A stretch of DNA of 21,574 nt from Candidatus Thorarchaeota archaeon MP8T_1. GTDB lineage: Archaea > Asgardarchaeota > Thorarchaeia > Thorarchaeales > Thorarchaeaceae. This document shows, one piece after another, positions 13,848 through 21,573 of this stretch; position 1 is the first letter of the stretch, and the number at the start of each line of letters is the position of its first letter. The translations under genes were made by a program, and so were the position numbers. The stretch spans positions 1 to 21,574 of the forward strand of contig PJER01000041.1 in assembly GCA_002825465.1 (NCBI GenBank). The letters run 5' to 3'. Under the pieces are notes generated by a model. The model had not been told where the DNA came from. It was given only the letters and a program-made list of their open reading frames with translations, and did no database searches.

Positions 13848-14477
13848 TCAATACCACTCAATTATACTGAGTAATGGTTTCAGCGCCCGAGGAGCACTAG
13901 CATCTTTGAGTTTCTTATCAGCGGTTAGCTTCATTTGATCGTCAATGCCAAATTGCATGAGATTAGGACATCTGAATAGAGCCGAGACATCCAGTGTCTT
14001 GATCTCATTGTTATTGAGAGTCAAGTTACGCAACTTCTTACATTTACCAAGCACGGACAGATCTATGGTCTCAAGTTTGTTGTCATAGAGATGAAGTGCT
14101 TTGAGATCCTTACACTGTGCTAAGGGAGTGAGATTGATCTCTCTTAGTTTATTGAACGAGATATCAAGATGCATTAGATTCCGACAGTTTGCCAAAGGCC
14201 CCAAATCGATTGTTTCCATCTCGTTACTGCCTAGCGAGAGTTCTAGAAGGTTCTCGCAGGTCTTCAGCTGCGATAGGTCGATGCTCTGTAGTTCATTTCC
14301 CGATATGATGAAGGTTTCAAGATTAGGGAACTGTTCTAATGGTGAGAGGTCTGTAGAACCTATACGCCTGTCACTTAGATTGATTGAGGTAGTATTTGGT
14401 GAGAATTGTTCGGGTACCTTTCCGCCTTTCTTGGTCTCGCTCCAGATTGTTATCTCTTCCATCTGTGAAACATCCAC
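13848..14477 (-). CDS. Leucine-rich repeat protein, cytoplasmic
   Basis: 209 residues. After a short N-terminal strand (EEITIW) come about six leucine-rich repeats with a 24-residue period and consensus C-x-x-L-x-x-L-x-L-x-x-N-x-L-x-x-I-D-L-x-P-L. The N and L positions are regular from about residue 50 to 180, and a capping tail ends in LLSIIEWY. There is no signal peptide or membrane segment. LRR solenoids bind proteins; archaeal ones, frequent in Asgard genomes, have no defined partner. The conserved cysteine at the start of most repeats is a family style rather than a metal site. It is divergent from mch and monocistronic. The partner and function are unknown. Confidence 0.88.
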   Translation of the reverse strand: MDVSQMEEITIWSETKKGGKVPEQFSPNTTSINLSDRRIGSTDLSPLEQFPNLETFIISGNELQSIDLSQLKTCENLLELSLGSNEMETIDLGPLANCRNLMHLDISFNKLREINLTPLAQCKDLKALHLYDNKLETIDLSVLGKCKKLRNLTLNNNEIKTLDVSALFRCPNLMQFGIDDQMKLTADKKLKDASAPRALKPLLSIIEWY

Positions 14478-14604
14478 GTATCCAGCACACTCCCTGCTTT
14501 ATAATGTGGTATGGTTGAATACATAAGAGGACCTACAAATCATAGTGGAACACAATTTTAACGAAAATCGAGTGAAATTCAGCATAACTCTTGGAGGTTT
14601 GTTA

Positions 14605-15555
14605 TTGACCCACAGTGTGAACAGAAAAGCTCTAGAAATTGTCAAGACAATTTTGGATAACAAAGGCACTCTTGATTGTAGAATAGAAGAGAGCACTGAT
14701 GGGGCAACAATAATTGATGCAGGGATTGAGTGTATAGGAACTGCAGAGCTTGGAAGATTAATTGGAGAAGTTTGTCTGGGAGGGCTTGGGTCAGTCAAAC
14801 TTAGCACGACCTATATTGGAGACCTCGAATTTCCAGCAGTCATTGTGGGATCAGACTATCCAAAGATTGCAACCCTCGCATCGCAATATGCAGGTTGGAC
14901 TATTAAAGTTGGGAAGTATTTTGCAATGGGTTCAGGACCAGCAAGAGCACTTGCTCAAGTGGAGGAATTGTATGATGAGTTGGAGTACAGAGACCGTTCA
15001 AAGAAAGGTGTGATTGTTTTAGAGAGCAGAACAAAGCCATCAGAAGAAGTAACAGGGTACATTGCAGAAAAATGTGGGATAGCATCTTCAGACCTATTCT
15101 GCATCATAGTACCAACAGCAAGTATTGCAGGTTCAGTGCAAATCTCATCACGTGTTGTCGAAGTGGGAATGCACAAACTCCATGAGATAGGTTTTGACCC
15201 TGAAAGAGTAAGACGCGGATACGGTATTGCACCGATTGCCCCTGTAGCAAAGAATGATAGTAGAGCAATGGGTATGACCAATGATTGTATTCTCTATGGT
15301 GGAAGAACATATTATTTCGTAAAGTCAGATGATGATGATTTCCAAAAAATTGTGGAGAAGGTACCCTCATCTACATCCGAACAATATGGGCAACCATTCT
15401 ACGATTTCTTCAAGAGTGTAGGTTTTGATTTCTACAAAGTTGATCCACTTCTCTTTAGTCCTGCAGAAGTCACAATAAATCATATTGAAACAGGAAAGAT
15501 CTACCACGCTGGAAAACTCAATCCAGATATTCTAAGGCAATCATTAGGAGTATAG
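14605..15555 (+). CDS. mch: Methenyltetrahydromethanopterin cyclohydrolase
   Basis: Interconverts N5,N10-methenyl-H4MPT and N5-formyl-H4MPT in the archaeal C1 pathway. 316 residues from TTG 14605. Recognised by VNRKALEIVKTI at the N-terminus, ECIGTAELGRLIGEVCLGGLG, the GWTIKVGKYFAMGSGPARAL centre and YGIAPIAPVAKNDSRAMGMTNDCILYGG. Start choice: GTG 14545 would add 20 residues outside the family. GGAGGT at 14593-14598 followed by 6 nt and TTG 14605 is a near-perfect ribosome-binding site and gives the usual length. The gene stands alone between the LRR and MFS genes; no other H4MPT gene is nearby. It implies H4MPT-dependent folate-like chemistry or a Wood-Ljungdahl branch in the host. Confidence 0.95.
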   Translation: MTHSVNRKALEIVKTILDNKGTLDCRIEESTDGATIIDAGIECIGTAELGRLIGEVCLGGLGSVKLSTTYIGDLEFPAVIVGSDYPKIATLASQYAGWTIKVGKYFAMGSGPARALAQVEELYDELEYRDRSKKGVIVLESRTKPSEEVTGYIAEKCGIASSDLFCIIVPTASIAGSVQISSRVVEVGMHKLHEIGFDPERVRRGYGIAPIAPVAKNDSRAMGMTNDCILYGGRTYYFVKSDDDDFQKIVEKVPSSTSEQYGQPFYDFFKSVGFDFYKVDPLLFSPAEVTINHIETGKIYHAGKLNPDILRQSLGV

Positions 15556-15564
15556 TTGTTTAGT

Positions 15565-17079
15565 TCAGGTTACATCCATTGCCTCTACTTCTTTAGTTTC
15601 CTTTTTCGCCGCAGTGACAATCTCCTCTGCTTTGGGTATGGGATATTTGAAAGCCATCCAGATCATTACTATCGATATAGCTGAGATTACAGCGCTAATT
15701 AGAAACGGTAAGGTGAACCCTGAGAGTGGAATCAGCCAGCCGTAGAAAGCAATAAGCGGCATTGAGACCAACATAATTAACGTAGGTTGGAGCGAGTACA
15801 TCGAGTTTCGAATCCTGTTTGGAATTACGTCCAGCATGACGCGCTGCATAAGTATCCCTGCGAGAGATCCAAACATATTGAGTCCCACGAATATTACAAA
15901 CAAGAGGATAACTGGCATGATTGTTTGAACAGGGATCTCAATCAATGGAAGATTCGTGAACGGAATAAGAATGGTCACGAAATCAATCGTTGATTCATCA
16001 GTGCCAGGCGGGATTCCTGGGAAGAAGTGTACTAGTGCAGCAAGGGCAATATAGAATACTACACTCGTAAATTGCAATATTTTGAAGCGCGGAATCCATT
16101 TCTTTGGCTCAAACCTCTTTGCAAGGACTCCACTTCGCTCATTCGCGAATGCTTGTGGAATGAATACTAATGTACGAAATGCTGAGACTGCAACCAATGT
16201 CACTAGAAAACTGAAGTACAATGGAAAGAGCATAAGATTCCACCATACAGGGCCAATACTGAACATTACTACCTCACTCATGATTGCAAGTGTGACAAAG
16301 CGATCTGACCAGAGAAACCTGAAACCGTCTTTGAGTAATGTGCCATACTCGCTAAGAGAAGGACGCTCATCTTCGTCACGAACTCCGGGGAGGTCTCGTA
16401 CCAATCTGAATATTATCACGGACAAGAATATTGCAAAGATTGCTTGAAGGCCAAAGACCCATGTTTCACCATAGAAATAAGCGAGCCAAGAACCAGGTAA
16501 TAATACTAGGGTGGACGACACTTGCCATACCATTCCAAGTCTACCTTGGAAAACTCCGTATTGCTTCCTATCCTTATCATGAGGCATCGCGACCCTGTAA
16601 TTGTTGTCGAACCATGCATTGAATGCTCCACTCTCCTGTGAGGATCCAATTCCAAAGAGTACATAGATGGCAATATAGATCCACAATGGTGCAGGTGTAT
16701 CTTTTACAATCAATGATGAGAGATAGAAAGCTGCTGCATAGCAGAGCAAAGCAGATGATATGACATATCGCTGACCTATCCAGTCTCCAATTGCACCGGT
16801 CGGATAATCGAGGATTGTTTGGATTCCCTGCTGTAAGACGACAAGAAGACCGATAAAGGTCAGCCCTGCGAAGTAGTCACCGTTCCCAATTGATTCTGCC
16901 ATGTAAATCATCCAGAACGTGGTACTGATCTGAAAACTGATAGCAAATGACGGTAAGAGGACAGATAGAATCTTGATGAGCCGGACTGCATCCGAGGTTG
17001 GTTCTGCAACACCGAAAATTCGAGCATATCTACTGTGGACTATCTCGATTGATTGATCGGTATCGCAATCAGCAGTCAT
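15565..17079 (-). CDS. Major facilitator superfamily transporter
   Basis: 504 residues with about 12 hydrophobic helices in two halves. The signature loop between helices 2 and 3 is present as GAIGDWIGQRYVIS, the MFS motif A pattern. A second-half counterpart near VMLDVIPNRIRNSMYS also fits MFS loops. The N-terminal 35 residues are cytoplasmic and polar; the tail KKETKEVEAMDVT is charged. The substrate is unknown; drug efflux or metabolite export are possible. The start is ATG 17077-17079 with GGTG 6 nt upstream. The complement of 17101-17110 (TCTATATATG) is a TATA candidate, though very close to the ATG. It is convergent with mch, 9 nt apart, and divergent from the sulfur-carrier gene. Confidence 0.9.
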   Translation of the reverse strand: MTADCDTDQSIEIVHSRYARIFGVAEPTSDAVRLIKILSVLLPSFAISFQISTTFWMIYMAESIGNGDYFAGLTFIGLLVVLQQGIQTILDYPTGAIGDWIGQRYVISSALLCYAAAFYLSSLIVKDTPAPLWIYIAIYVLFGIGSSQESGAFNAWFDNNYRVAMPHDKDRKQYGVFQGRLGMVWQVSSTLVLLPGSWLAYFYGETWVFGLQAIFAIFLSVIIFRLVRDLPGVRDEDERPSLSEYGTLLKDGFRFLWSDRFVTLAIMSEVVMFSIGPVWWNLMLFPLYFSFLVTLVAVSAFRTLVFIPQAFANERSGVLAKRFEPKKWIPRFKILQFTSVVFYIALAALVHFFPGIPPGTDESTIDFVTILIPFTNLPLIEIPVQTIMPVILLFVIFVGLNMFGSLAGILMQRVMLDVIPNRIRNSMYSLQPTLIMLVSMPLIAFYGWLIPLSGFTLPFLISAVISAISIVMIWMAFKYPIPKAEEIVTAAKKETKEVEAMDVT

Positions 17080-17179
17080 AGTTTACACCCTATTCGTTAT
17101 CATATATAGAACTTAAGACTCCAGCACATAACAAGTCCTTTATCAAGCATTCACTCTGGCAAGATGAGTGGTGATTCCA

Positions 17180-17458
17180 ATGAATGTTTCTGTTCAATTT
17201 CGTGGGCCAATAGCACGACAGATAGAAGGAGGAATAATCGAGATTGCTATTGAGGAAGGATTCACTCTCAGAGATTTGTTTTCTAAGGTGCTTGAGCAAA
17301 ATGCCTATTTACAGAGCATATGGCATGATCCAGTTGAGATTGATCGTGACTCGATGATTCTCTATAATGGTGTTGACAGTGGAGTGACCGGAGGGCTCGA
17401 AACAATTCTAATGGATGGAGATGTCCTGGTTCTTTTACCGTTAGTGCATGGGGGTTAG
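17180..17458 (+). CDS. MoaD/ThiS-like ubiquitin-fold sulfur carrier
   Basis: 92 residues with a beta-grasp pattern: two N-terminal strands (MNVSVQFRG, IIEIAI), the TLRDLFSKVLEQN helix, a variable middle, a DGDVLVLLPLVHGG strand and a C-terminal Gly-Gly. The free GG terminus is the site of adenylation and thiocarboxylation or protein conjugation in MoaD, ThiS and SAMP proteins. It may supply sulfur for molybdopterin, thiamin or tRNA thiolation, or be a protein modifier; the sequence does not decide. ATG 17180 has GGTGAT (17170-17175) 4 nt upstream and is preferred over GTG 17168. No E1-like activating enzyme is adjacent. Its stop overlaps that of the Kor gamma gene (TTAG, 17455-17458). Confidence 0.88.
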   Translation: MNVSVQFRGPIARQIEGGIIEIAIEEGFTLRDLFSKVLEQNAYLQSIWHDPVEIDRDSMILYNGVDSGVTGGLETILMDGDVLVLLPLVHGG

Positions 17459-17979
17459 ACTAAGTCAGCACCAGCACGAACTGCTGCAATATCTGCCTGT
17501 AGAAACTTTGCATCGACAAACTCTGCAAGTGTCTTCTCTAGAACTTCCATTGGGAAGAGACCTGATTTTTTAACAAAGGCACCAAGCATGACCATGTTGG
17601 AAACTAATCGCATGCCCATATCATCAGCTGTCTTCATTGCAGGAACCCTTACAAATTCATACCCTTCGATTGCATCAGTATTAACCAAATCTGGATCTAT
17701 CAGAACAATACTTCCTTTCTTGGCCTCACCCAAGTACATATCAAGTGCTTTTTGAGACATCGCAATCAAATAGTCAGATTCCCGTACTTTTGGGTATTTG
17801 ATTGGTTCATCACTGATAATCACTTCACTCTTTGCAGAGGTCCCACGAGCTTCAGAACCGTAACTTTGACTCTGAACTGCATCGAGTCCACCATGTGTGA
17901 CAGCAGCATGGCCAAGAATGACGCCTGCAAGAACTACACCCATTCCACCAGTACCAGCAAGTCGAATCTCTGTACGCAT
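17455..17979 (-). CDS. 2-oxoacid:ferredoxin oxidoreductase gamma subunit (KorC/PorG-like)
   Basis: 174 residues of the gamma family. The N-terminal glycine-rich loop LAGTGGMGVVLAGVILGHAA is followed by QSQSYGSEARGTSAKSEVIIS, ISDEPIKYP and MSQKALDMY, all typical of KorC/PorG. The family acts with a thiamin-diphosphate beta subunit and an alpha subunit to decarboxylate 2-oxoacids and reduce ferredoxin. It starts 3 nt after the beta-subunit stop (ATG 17977-17979, GGAGG 8 nt upstream), so translation is coupled. The order beta-gamma matches the end of korDABC-type operons. No alpha gene is in the window. Substrate (2-oxoglutarate versus pyruvate or indolepyruvate) is not certain. Confidence 0.93.
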   Translation of the reverse strand: MRTEIRLAGTGGMGVVLAGVILGHAAVTHGGLDAVQSQSYGSEARGTSAKSEVIISDEPIKYPKVRESDYLIAMSQKALDMYLGEAKKGSIVLIDPDLVNTDAIEGYEFVRVPAMKTADDMGMRLVSNMVMLGAFVKKSGLFPMEVLEKTLAEFVDAKFLQADIAAVRAGADLV

Positions 17980-17982
17980 CCT

Positions 17983-18813
17983 CTAACCCTCCAAGTTAGT
18001 ATTCATTGCTTTCATCGAATCAATGAACTCAATCTCATCACGGTCAGCAAAGACTCCAAGATCCACACTAGCACGCGTAGGTATCCTCTGGTCAACAGGA
18101 TCGTCTTTCTTACGAACTGGGAATGTCTTGAACCACTTAATCATGTCAACTGGTCCACCAGCTTTAGCTCTACGACCATAAGCAGTTGGACATTGTGAAA
18201 CCATCTCCACAAATGCAAAACCTTTCTTCTCAAGGGCAGTCTTCATCGCTCTTGATGCCTGAATAGGATGTGCTGTTGTCCAGCGTGCAACATAATTCGC
18301 ACCCGCAGCTGCAACTAGACGGGCAAGATCAAACGGACGTTCTGGATTACCGTAAGGAGATGTGCTAGTCCGGTCTCCCGAAAATGTAGTAGAACTCACC
18401 TGCCCACCAGTCATTCCATAGATGTAGTTGTTAGAACAGATTACAGTCATGTCGATGTTTCGACGTGCTGCATGAATGAGGTGATTTCCCCCAATCGCTG
18501 CAAGGTCACCATCGCCACTGATTACTACTACCTTCAACTCAGGATTTGCTAGTTTCAGACCAGTTGCAAAGGCTATTGCTCGTCCGTGAGTTGTGTGGAG
18601 GGTATCCGCTTTAAAATGGGGTGATGGAATCCAAGCGCCACAGCCAATTCCCGAAACAAAAGCATACTCACTTAGATCCTCGTGACCGAGATCTCGGATG
18701 GCTCTCAGAAATGCATTAGTGGTTTCCCCGTTACCACAACCTGGACAGAAGGGTGACGGTAACGCATTTTCCCTGAGATAGTGCCTTGCGAAGTGTTTTG
18801 ATTGTGCAGACAA
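17983..18813 (-). CDS. 2-oxoacid:ferredoxin oxidoreductase beta subunit (KorB-like)
   Basis: 276 residues with the thiamin-diphosphate site: FCPGCGNGE (22-30), GDGDLAAIGGNH (100-111) and CSNNYIYGMTGGQ (126-138). The short N-terminal CxxC and overall length point to the two-component KorB/2-oxoglutarate type, though pyruvate enzymes are close. TTG 18811-18813 is preferred: GGTGA lies 5 nt upstream, whereas GTG 18820-18822 is part of that GGTGA. The gamma subunit follows after 3 nt. No alpha subunit gene lies upstream in the 245-bp gap to the next gene. A 12-bp palindrome and a TATA-like box precede it. Confidence 0.93.
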   Translation of the reverse strand: MSAQSKHFARHYLRENALPSPFCPGCGNGETTNAFLRAIRDLGHEDLSEYAFVSGIGCGAWIPSPHFKADTLHTTHGRAIAFATGLKLANPELKVVVISGDGDLAAIGGNHLIHAARRNIDMTVICSNNYIYGMTGGQVSSTTFSGDRTSTSPYGNPERPFDLARLVAAAGANYVARWTTAHPIQASRAMKTALEKKGFAFVEMVSQCPTAYGRRAKAGGPVDMIKWFKTFPVRKKDDPVDQRIPTRASVDLGVFADRDEIEFIDSMKAMNTNLEG

Positions 18814-18854
18814 CACGTTCACCTACATCTGTACTGGATGCGAACATGAGAGAC

Positions 18855-18884
18855 TAATAACCCATTCTCTAAAGGACATGTCCT
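18855..18884 (-). promoter_or_regulatory. korB upstream region: TATA-like box and 12-bp palindrome
   Basis: AGGACATGTCCT (18873-18884) is a perfect palindrome. On the minus strand it lies immediately upstream of GGGTTATTAG (complement of 18855-18864), a weak TATA candidate about 45 nt before the proposed start. An activator or repressor dimer site is plausible. The remaining part of the gap, 18885-19058, shows no gene that I can support; a TTTTTT run lies at about 19046-19051. Confidence 0.35.
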
Positions 18885-19058
18885 CTTATGTTTACTAGAA
18901 CCAGTAGTAACCATTATGGAATCAAGTTCGCAATTTACATGCCCACTCACAGGTGTATTCATAATTATCCTAGTCAGTATTTTCTTAGTGAAGAGAGGGT
19001 TATAGATAAAAATGGAGAGAGGAGCAAACCATCAGATTTGCATCCCTCATCCTTTTTT

Positions 19059-19748
19059 CTAAATAGTCATCGGAGCTACCTGTGGTGATTCTACTTGTTT
19101 CTTTTTATTTTCTCTATGATACCAAGGATTCGCAACTCCTAACGCAATCAGAACCATTGAAGCTCCAAGCATGATATCGGGAATATAGAATAGAGAGGTG
19201 GTCATGAGAGGAACTCTCAATATCTGACAGACCATCAATAAAATTGCTGCTACGATCATGAGTTCACTTCGAATCTCCTTTAATCTGCCAGTCTTCCATG
19301 TTACAACAAAAGTAAGTGTCATTACAATACTGATTGCAATAAGTATTGGTATTGTCAAAATCATGATGAGCGCTTCAGATGGCCCAATAATTGCAATTAA
19401 TGACCAATAGAGTGTGACTAAAAGTACGACCTTTTTATGATGCCTCTGATAGGATGGCATCCATATTTGAAGAACTGCACCTAAGATTGGTAAGATTGCA
19501 CCTCCAATCACGAGAGACCGAAATCGAAATAGCTCTAATGATGGTTCTAACACTCCGATATTAGGCAATGTTAGCAATAACATATTCAGCACTTGGCAAA
19601 AGCCTGTGACTGCAAAGACTAGAGGAAGGTCAGTCATAAGCCGAACCTTCTGTTTATACCATTTCCAAGCTAAAAATGTACTCATTGTTATAGATAGTAT
19701 GATTGTCATGATTCCAGATAGTATAATAAATTCTGTACCTACTTGCAT
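19059..19748 (-). CDS. Seven-helix membrane protein of unknown function
   Basis: 229 residues with seven hydrophobic segments (about 6-27, 40-60, 77-96, 105-121, 124-148, 160-178, 185-204) and a charged C-terminus. No catalytic or ligand motif is recognised; the layout recalls sensory 7TM input domains such as those before histidine kinases, but no output domain follows. The start is ATG 19746-19748, preceded by GGTG 6 nt upstream, and lies 3 nt after the stop of the CPBP protease gene. Translation is therefore probably coupled and the two products may interact. Confidence 0.75.
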   Translation of the reverse strand: MQVGTEFIILSGIMTIILSITMSTFLAWKWYKQKVRLMTDLPLVFAVTGFCQVLNMLLLTLPNIGVLEPSLELFRFRSLVIGGAILPILGAVLQIWMPSYQRHHKKVVLLVTLYWSLIAIIGPSEALIMILTIPILIAISIVMTLTFVVTWKTGRLKEIRSELMIVAAILLMVCQILRVPLMTTSLFYIPDIMLGASMVLIALGVANPWYHRENKKKQVESPQVAPMTI

Positions 19749-19751
19749 TGT

Positions 19752-20777
19752 TTACACCACATATTCATCTATTGTATCTTTCACATCATTCTTAGAATCG
19801 TCCTGACTGTCGCCGTTGTTACTTACTATCCTCTGCCAGTAGCCAATCACTTGTTCAATCCTGAATTTCCAAAGGATGAGTACTAATGGAATGAATGTTA
19901 AAAGGACCATCAGAAATGTCATGCCCATTATTCCAGCATTCGCAAATCCCATATCTGGCCCTTGAATTATTGGTTCTGGACCAATCTTAATGCATTCATT
20001 AACGAAATTCATCATTGTATGAATAGTAATAGGTCCGAGAAGAGATTTTGCAGAACTGAACTTTTCATAATATATACCAAAGAATATTCCAACAATGAAG
20101 GTGAAGAAGACAATTGATGACACTTCACTTATTGCTTCAACACCTGTAGATCCATTCACAAGAGGCCAGCCTGCGTGCCAGATTCCAAATATGACAGCAG
20201 ATACCAGAATAGACATATTAACACTGTAACGAGTCTTGAATGCATTCTGGAGTAGACCTCTGAATAAGGATTCTTCAAGAAATGCATTGGTCAAGAAGAA
20301 GATGAACATATACACTAGCAGACTCTCATCAACCACTATATGTAGTTGAAGAGGGTATGTGGAGTCGATGAAGAGTCCATAGAGTATAGTCCCTCCAAAG
20401 TCAATTCCAAAGATGAAAAGGAGTCCAATCAGAATTCCTATTGCAACTCGAGATTGGGCCTTATCTCTCGAAATTCCTAGAACAGTGCTAATTTCTTGCG
20501 GGCGATACTTCCAGAAGAATCCGAGAAGTATCAGGAACGGAAATAGCTTGGATGGAAAGATGTTCATCCATGTACTTCCAAGTCCGAGTACGAATTGGTC
20601 TACAATCCTCCAGATTACTGAGATTGTAAGCATGATTCCTGCAATCTTTATGAGACCAGTAGATGTCCATAATGGCATATCTTTGTGTTCAGCCTCAGTC
20701 TTTTCTTGGATCTGTGTCGTCACCATATCTCTGGCCTCAATTCTAATATGAGCTGTACAATGGTCGGTCTCTTCCAA
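19752..20777 (-). CDS. CPBP-family intramembrane protease (Rce1/Abi-like)
   Basis: 341 residues from TTG 20775-20777, with GGTG 6 nt upstream; ATG at 20724-20726 (MVTTQIQ) behind a GAGG is the alternative. After a polar N-terminus come about eight membrane helices. The CPBP motifs are E168-E169-X3-R173 (LEESLFRG), F197-X3-H201 (FGIWHAG) and H253-X3-N257 (HTMMN), the glutamate and histidine residues of Rce1-type intramembrane glutamyl endopeptidases. The substrate is unknown; members process CAAX proteins, peptides or act in bacteriocin immunity. A hydrophilic tail of about 35 residues with DSQDDSKNDVKDT ends the protein. It forms a two-gene operon with the seven-helix protein and is divergent from the Sm-like gene. 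Confidence 0.9.
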   Translation of the reverse strand: MEETDHCTAHIRIEARDMVTTQIQEKTEAEHKDMPLWTSTGLIKIAGIMLTISVIWRIVDQFVLGLGSTWMNIFPSKLFPFLILLGFFWKYRPQEISTVLGISRDKAQSRVAIGILIGLLFIFGIDFGGTILYGLFIDSTYPLQLHIVVDESLLVYMFIFFLTNAFLEESLFRGLLQNAFKTRYSVNMSILVSAVIFGIWHAGWPLVNGSTGVEAISEVSSIVFFTFIVGIFFGIYYEKFSSAKSLLGPITIHTMMNFVNECIKIGPEPIIQGPDMGFANAGIMGMTFLMVLLTFIPLVLILWKFRIEQVIGYWQRIVSNNGDSQDDSKNDVKDTIDEYVV

Positions 20778-20807
20778 TTTAAGCACCGACAGAATCAGGG
20801 ATAAATG

Positions 20808-20885
20808 AATTATAGAGCGATAACAGCAATTTTAAAACTGAAAATCCGCAGCGAGAAGCTCTGAAGCTACTCGCTTTAGTGGTGA
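20808..20885 (+). promoter_or_regulatory. Promoter and interrupted inverted repeat before the Sm-like gene
   Basis: Two TATA-like elements precede the gene: GAATTATAG (20808-20816) and AATTTTAAAAC (20828-20838). A structured repeat follows at 20850-20875: AGCGAG-A-AGCT-CTGA-AGCT-A-CTCGCT, two stems around an A-A mismatch and a 4-nt loop. It ends 5 nt before the GGTGA ribosome-binding site (20881-20885). If the second TATA is used, the repeat covers the start site as DNA; if the first is used, it is a hairpin in the leader RNA. Confidence 0.5.
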
Positions 20886-20891
20886 ATCTAA

Positions 20892-21323
20892 ATGTCAGAT
20901 GCAGCAATGAGATCCTTCAACCGTGAACTATCTGCGGTTGTAGGTGCAACAGTAGAAGTTACAACAACAGGTGGTAAGACCTACGCTGGTACTCTCAGAG
21001 GAATTGACCAGAGTTCCTTGAGTATTGTATTATCAGATGTAGTTGATATGAAAGACGGCGGCAATATCGGTAAGATTTTCCTGTACGGAAACAGTATCGT
21101 GTCATTCTCCGTCGCTGAGAAAGAGATTAGCCTTGAGGGGCTAGCCAAAGAACTAGAGAAGACCTTTCCTCCTGGAGGCGTGAGATTCTTCCCCGAAACT
21201 GGCGTGATCGTCGTCATGAATAAGATTAGAATAACGCCGGAAGGAGTAGATGGCTCTGGCCCACTCTACGAGCGTGTCGCAGCAATTGCCGACGACTGGT
21301 TGAAAGAGCATGGACTAGCATAA
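20892..21323 (+). CDS. Sm-like (Lsm/SmAP) protein with C-terminal extension
   Basis: 143 residues. The Sm fold occupies about 8-75: motif 1 is VTTTGGKTYAGTLRGIDQ followed by SIVLSDVVDM, and motif 2 is IFLYGNSIVSF, where Y replaces the common R/K before G. Sm-like rings bind U-rich RNA. A second domain of about 65 residues (78-143; FPPGGVRFFPETGVIVVMNK, then PLYERVAAIADDWLKEHGL) resembles the extended SmAP3-type arrangement with an alpha/beta C-terminal domain. ATG 20892 has GGTGA 6 nt upstream. It is divergent from the CPBP gene. The upstream inverted repeat suggests RNA-level or operator control, possibly autoregulation. Confidence 0.9.
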   Translation: MSDAAMRSFNRELSAVVGATVEVTTTGGKTYAGTLRGIDQSSLSIVLSDVVDMKDGGNIGKIFLYGNSIVSFSVAEKEISLEGLAKELEKTFPPGGVRFFPETGVIVVMNKIRITPEGVDGSGPLYERVAAIADDWLKEHGLA

Positions 21324-21417
21324 TCATTCAATATGAATAATAAATGAAAATGATTGCTTTCCTCAAGTCAGATTAGTCGATATTAGATTCATCATTATTG
21401 TTCTTTATTGAAATGAT

Positions 21418-21573
21418 CTATTCCGCCCATGCCATGTTTGAAAATTCAATTGCATGGTGTATAGGTACCCTGAAATCATCATCAGTGCACTCAAATGTAT
21501 ACATCACAAATCCATCATACGCAAAGAAATGCATCCTTTTTCGATGGTAGATTCTTTCAGGACGAGCAACTTC
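21418..21573 (-). CDS. C-terminal end of an unidentified protein, 5' end cut by window
   Basis: A minus-strand frame is open from the right edge to TAG at 21418-21420, 51 codons. The residues are protein-like (RIYHRKRMHFFAYDGFVMY, FECTDDDFRVPIHHAIEF, ending NMAWAE) with alternating strands and no low complexity. No start lies in the window, so it has no full-length form here. I do not recognise the family. The gene is convergent with the Sm-like gene, with 94 nt between them. Confidence 0.55.
   Translation of the reverse strand, partial: EVARPERIYHRKRMHFFAYDGFVMYTFECTDDDFRVPIHHAIEFSNMAWAE

Noticed and set aside
14101..14526. 141-codon plus-strand frame opposite the LRR gene
   Set aside because: It is a shadow of the regular leucine codons on the other strand and has no own motif.
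15104..15370. Minus-strand frame inside mch
   Set aside because: It is opposite a highly conserved enzyme core, with low-quality composition.
18916..19005. 29-codon frame with one hydrophobic stretch in the korB upstream gap
   Set aside because: There is no ribosome-binding site, the length is within chance expectation for AT-rich sequence, and no family resemblance is visible.
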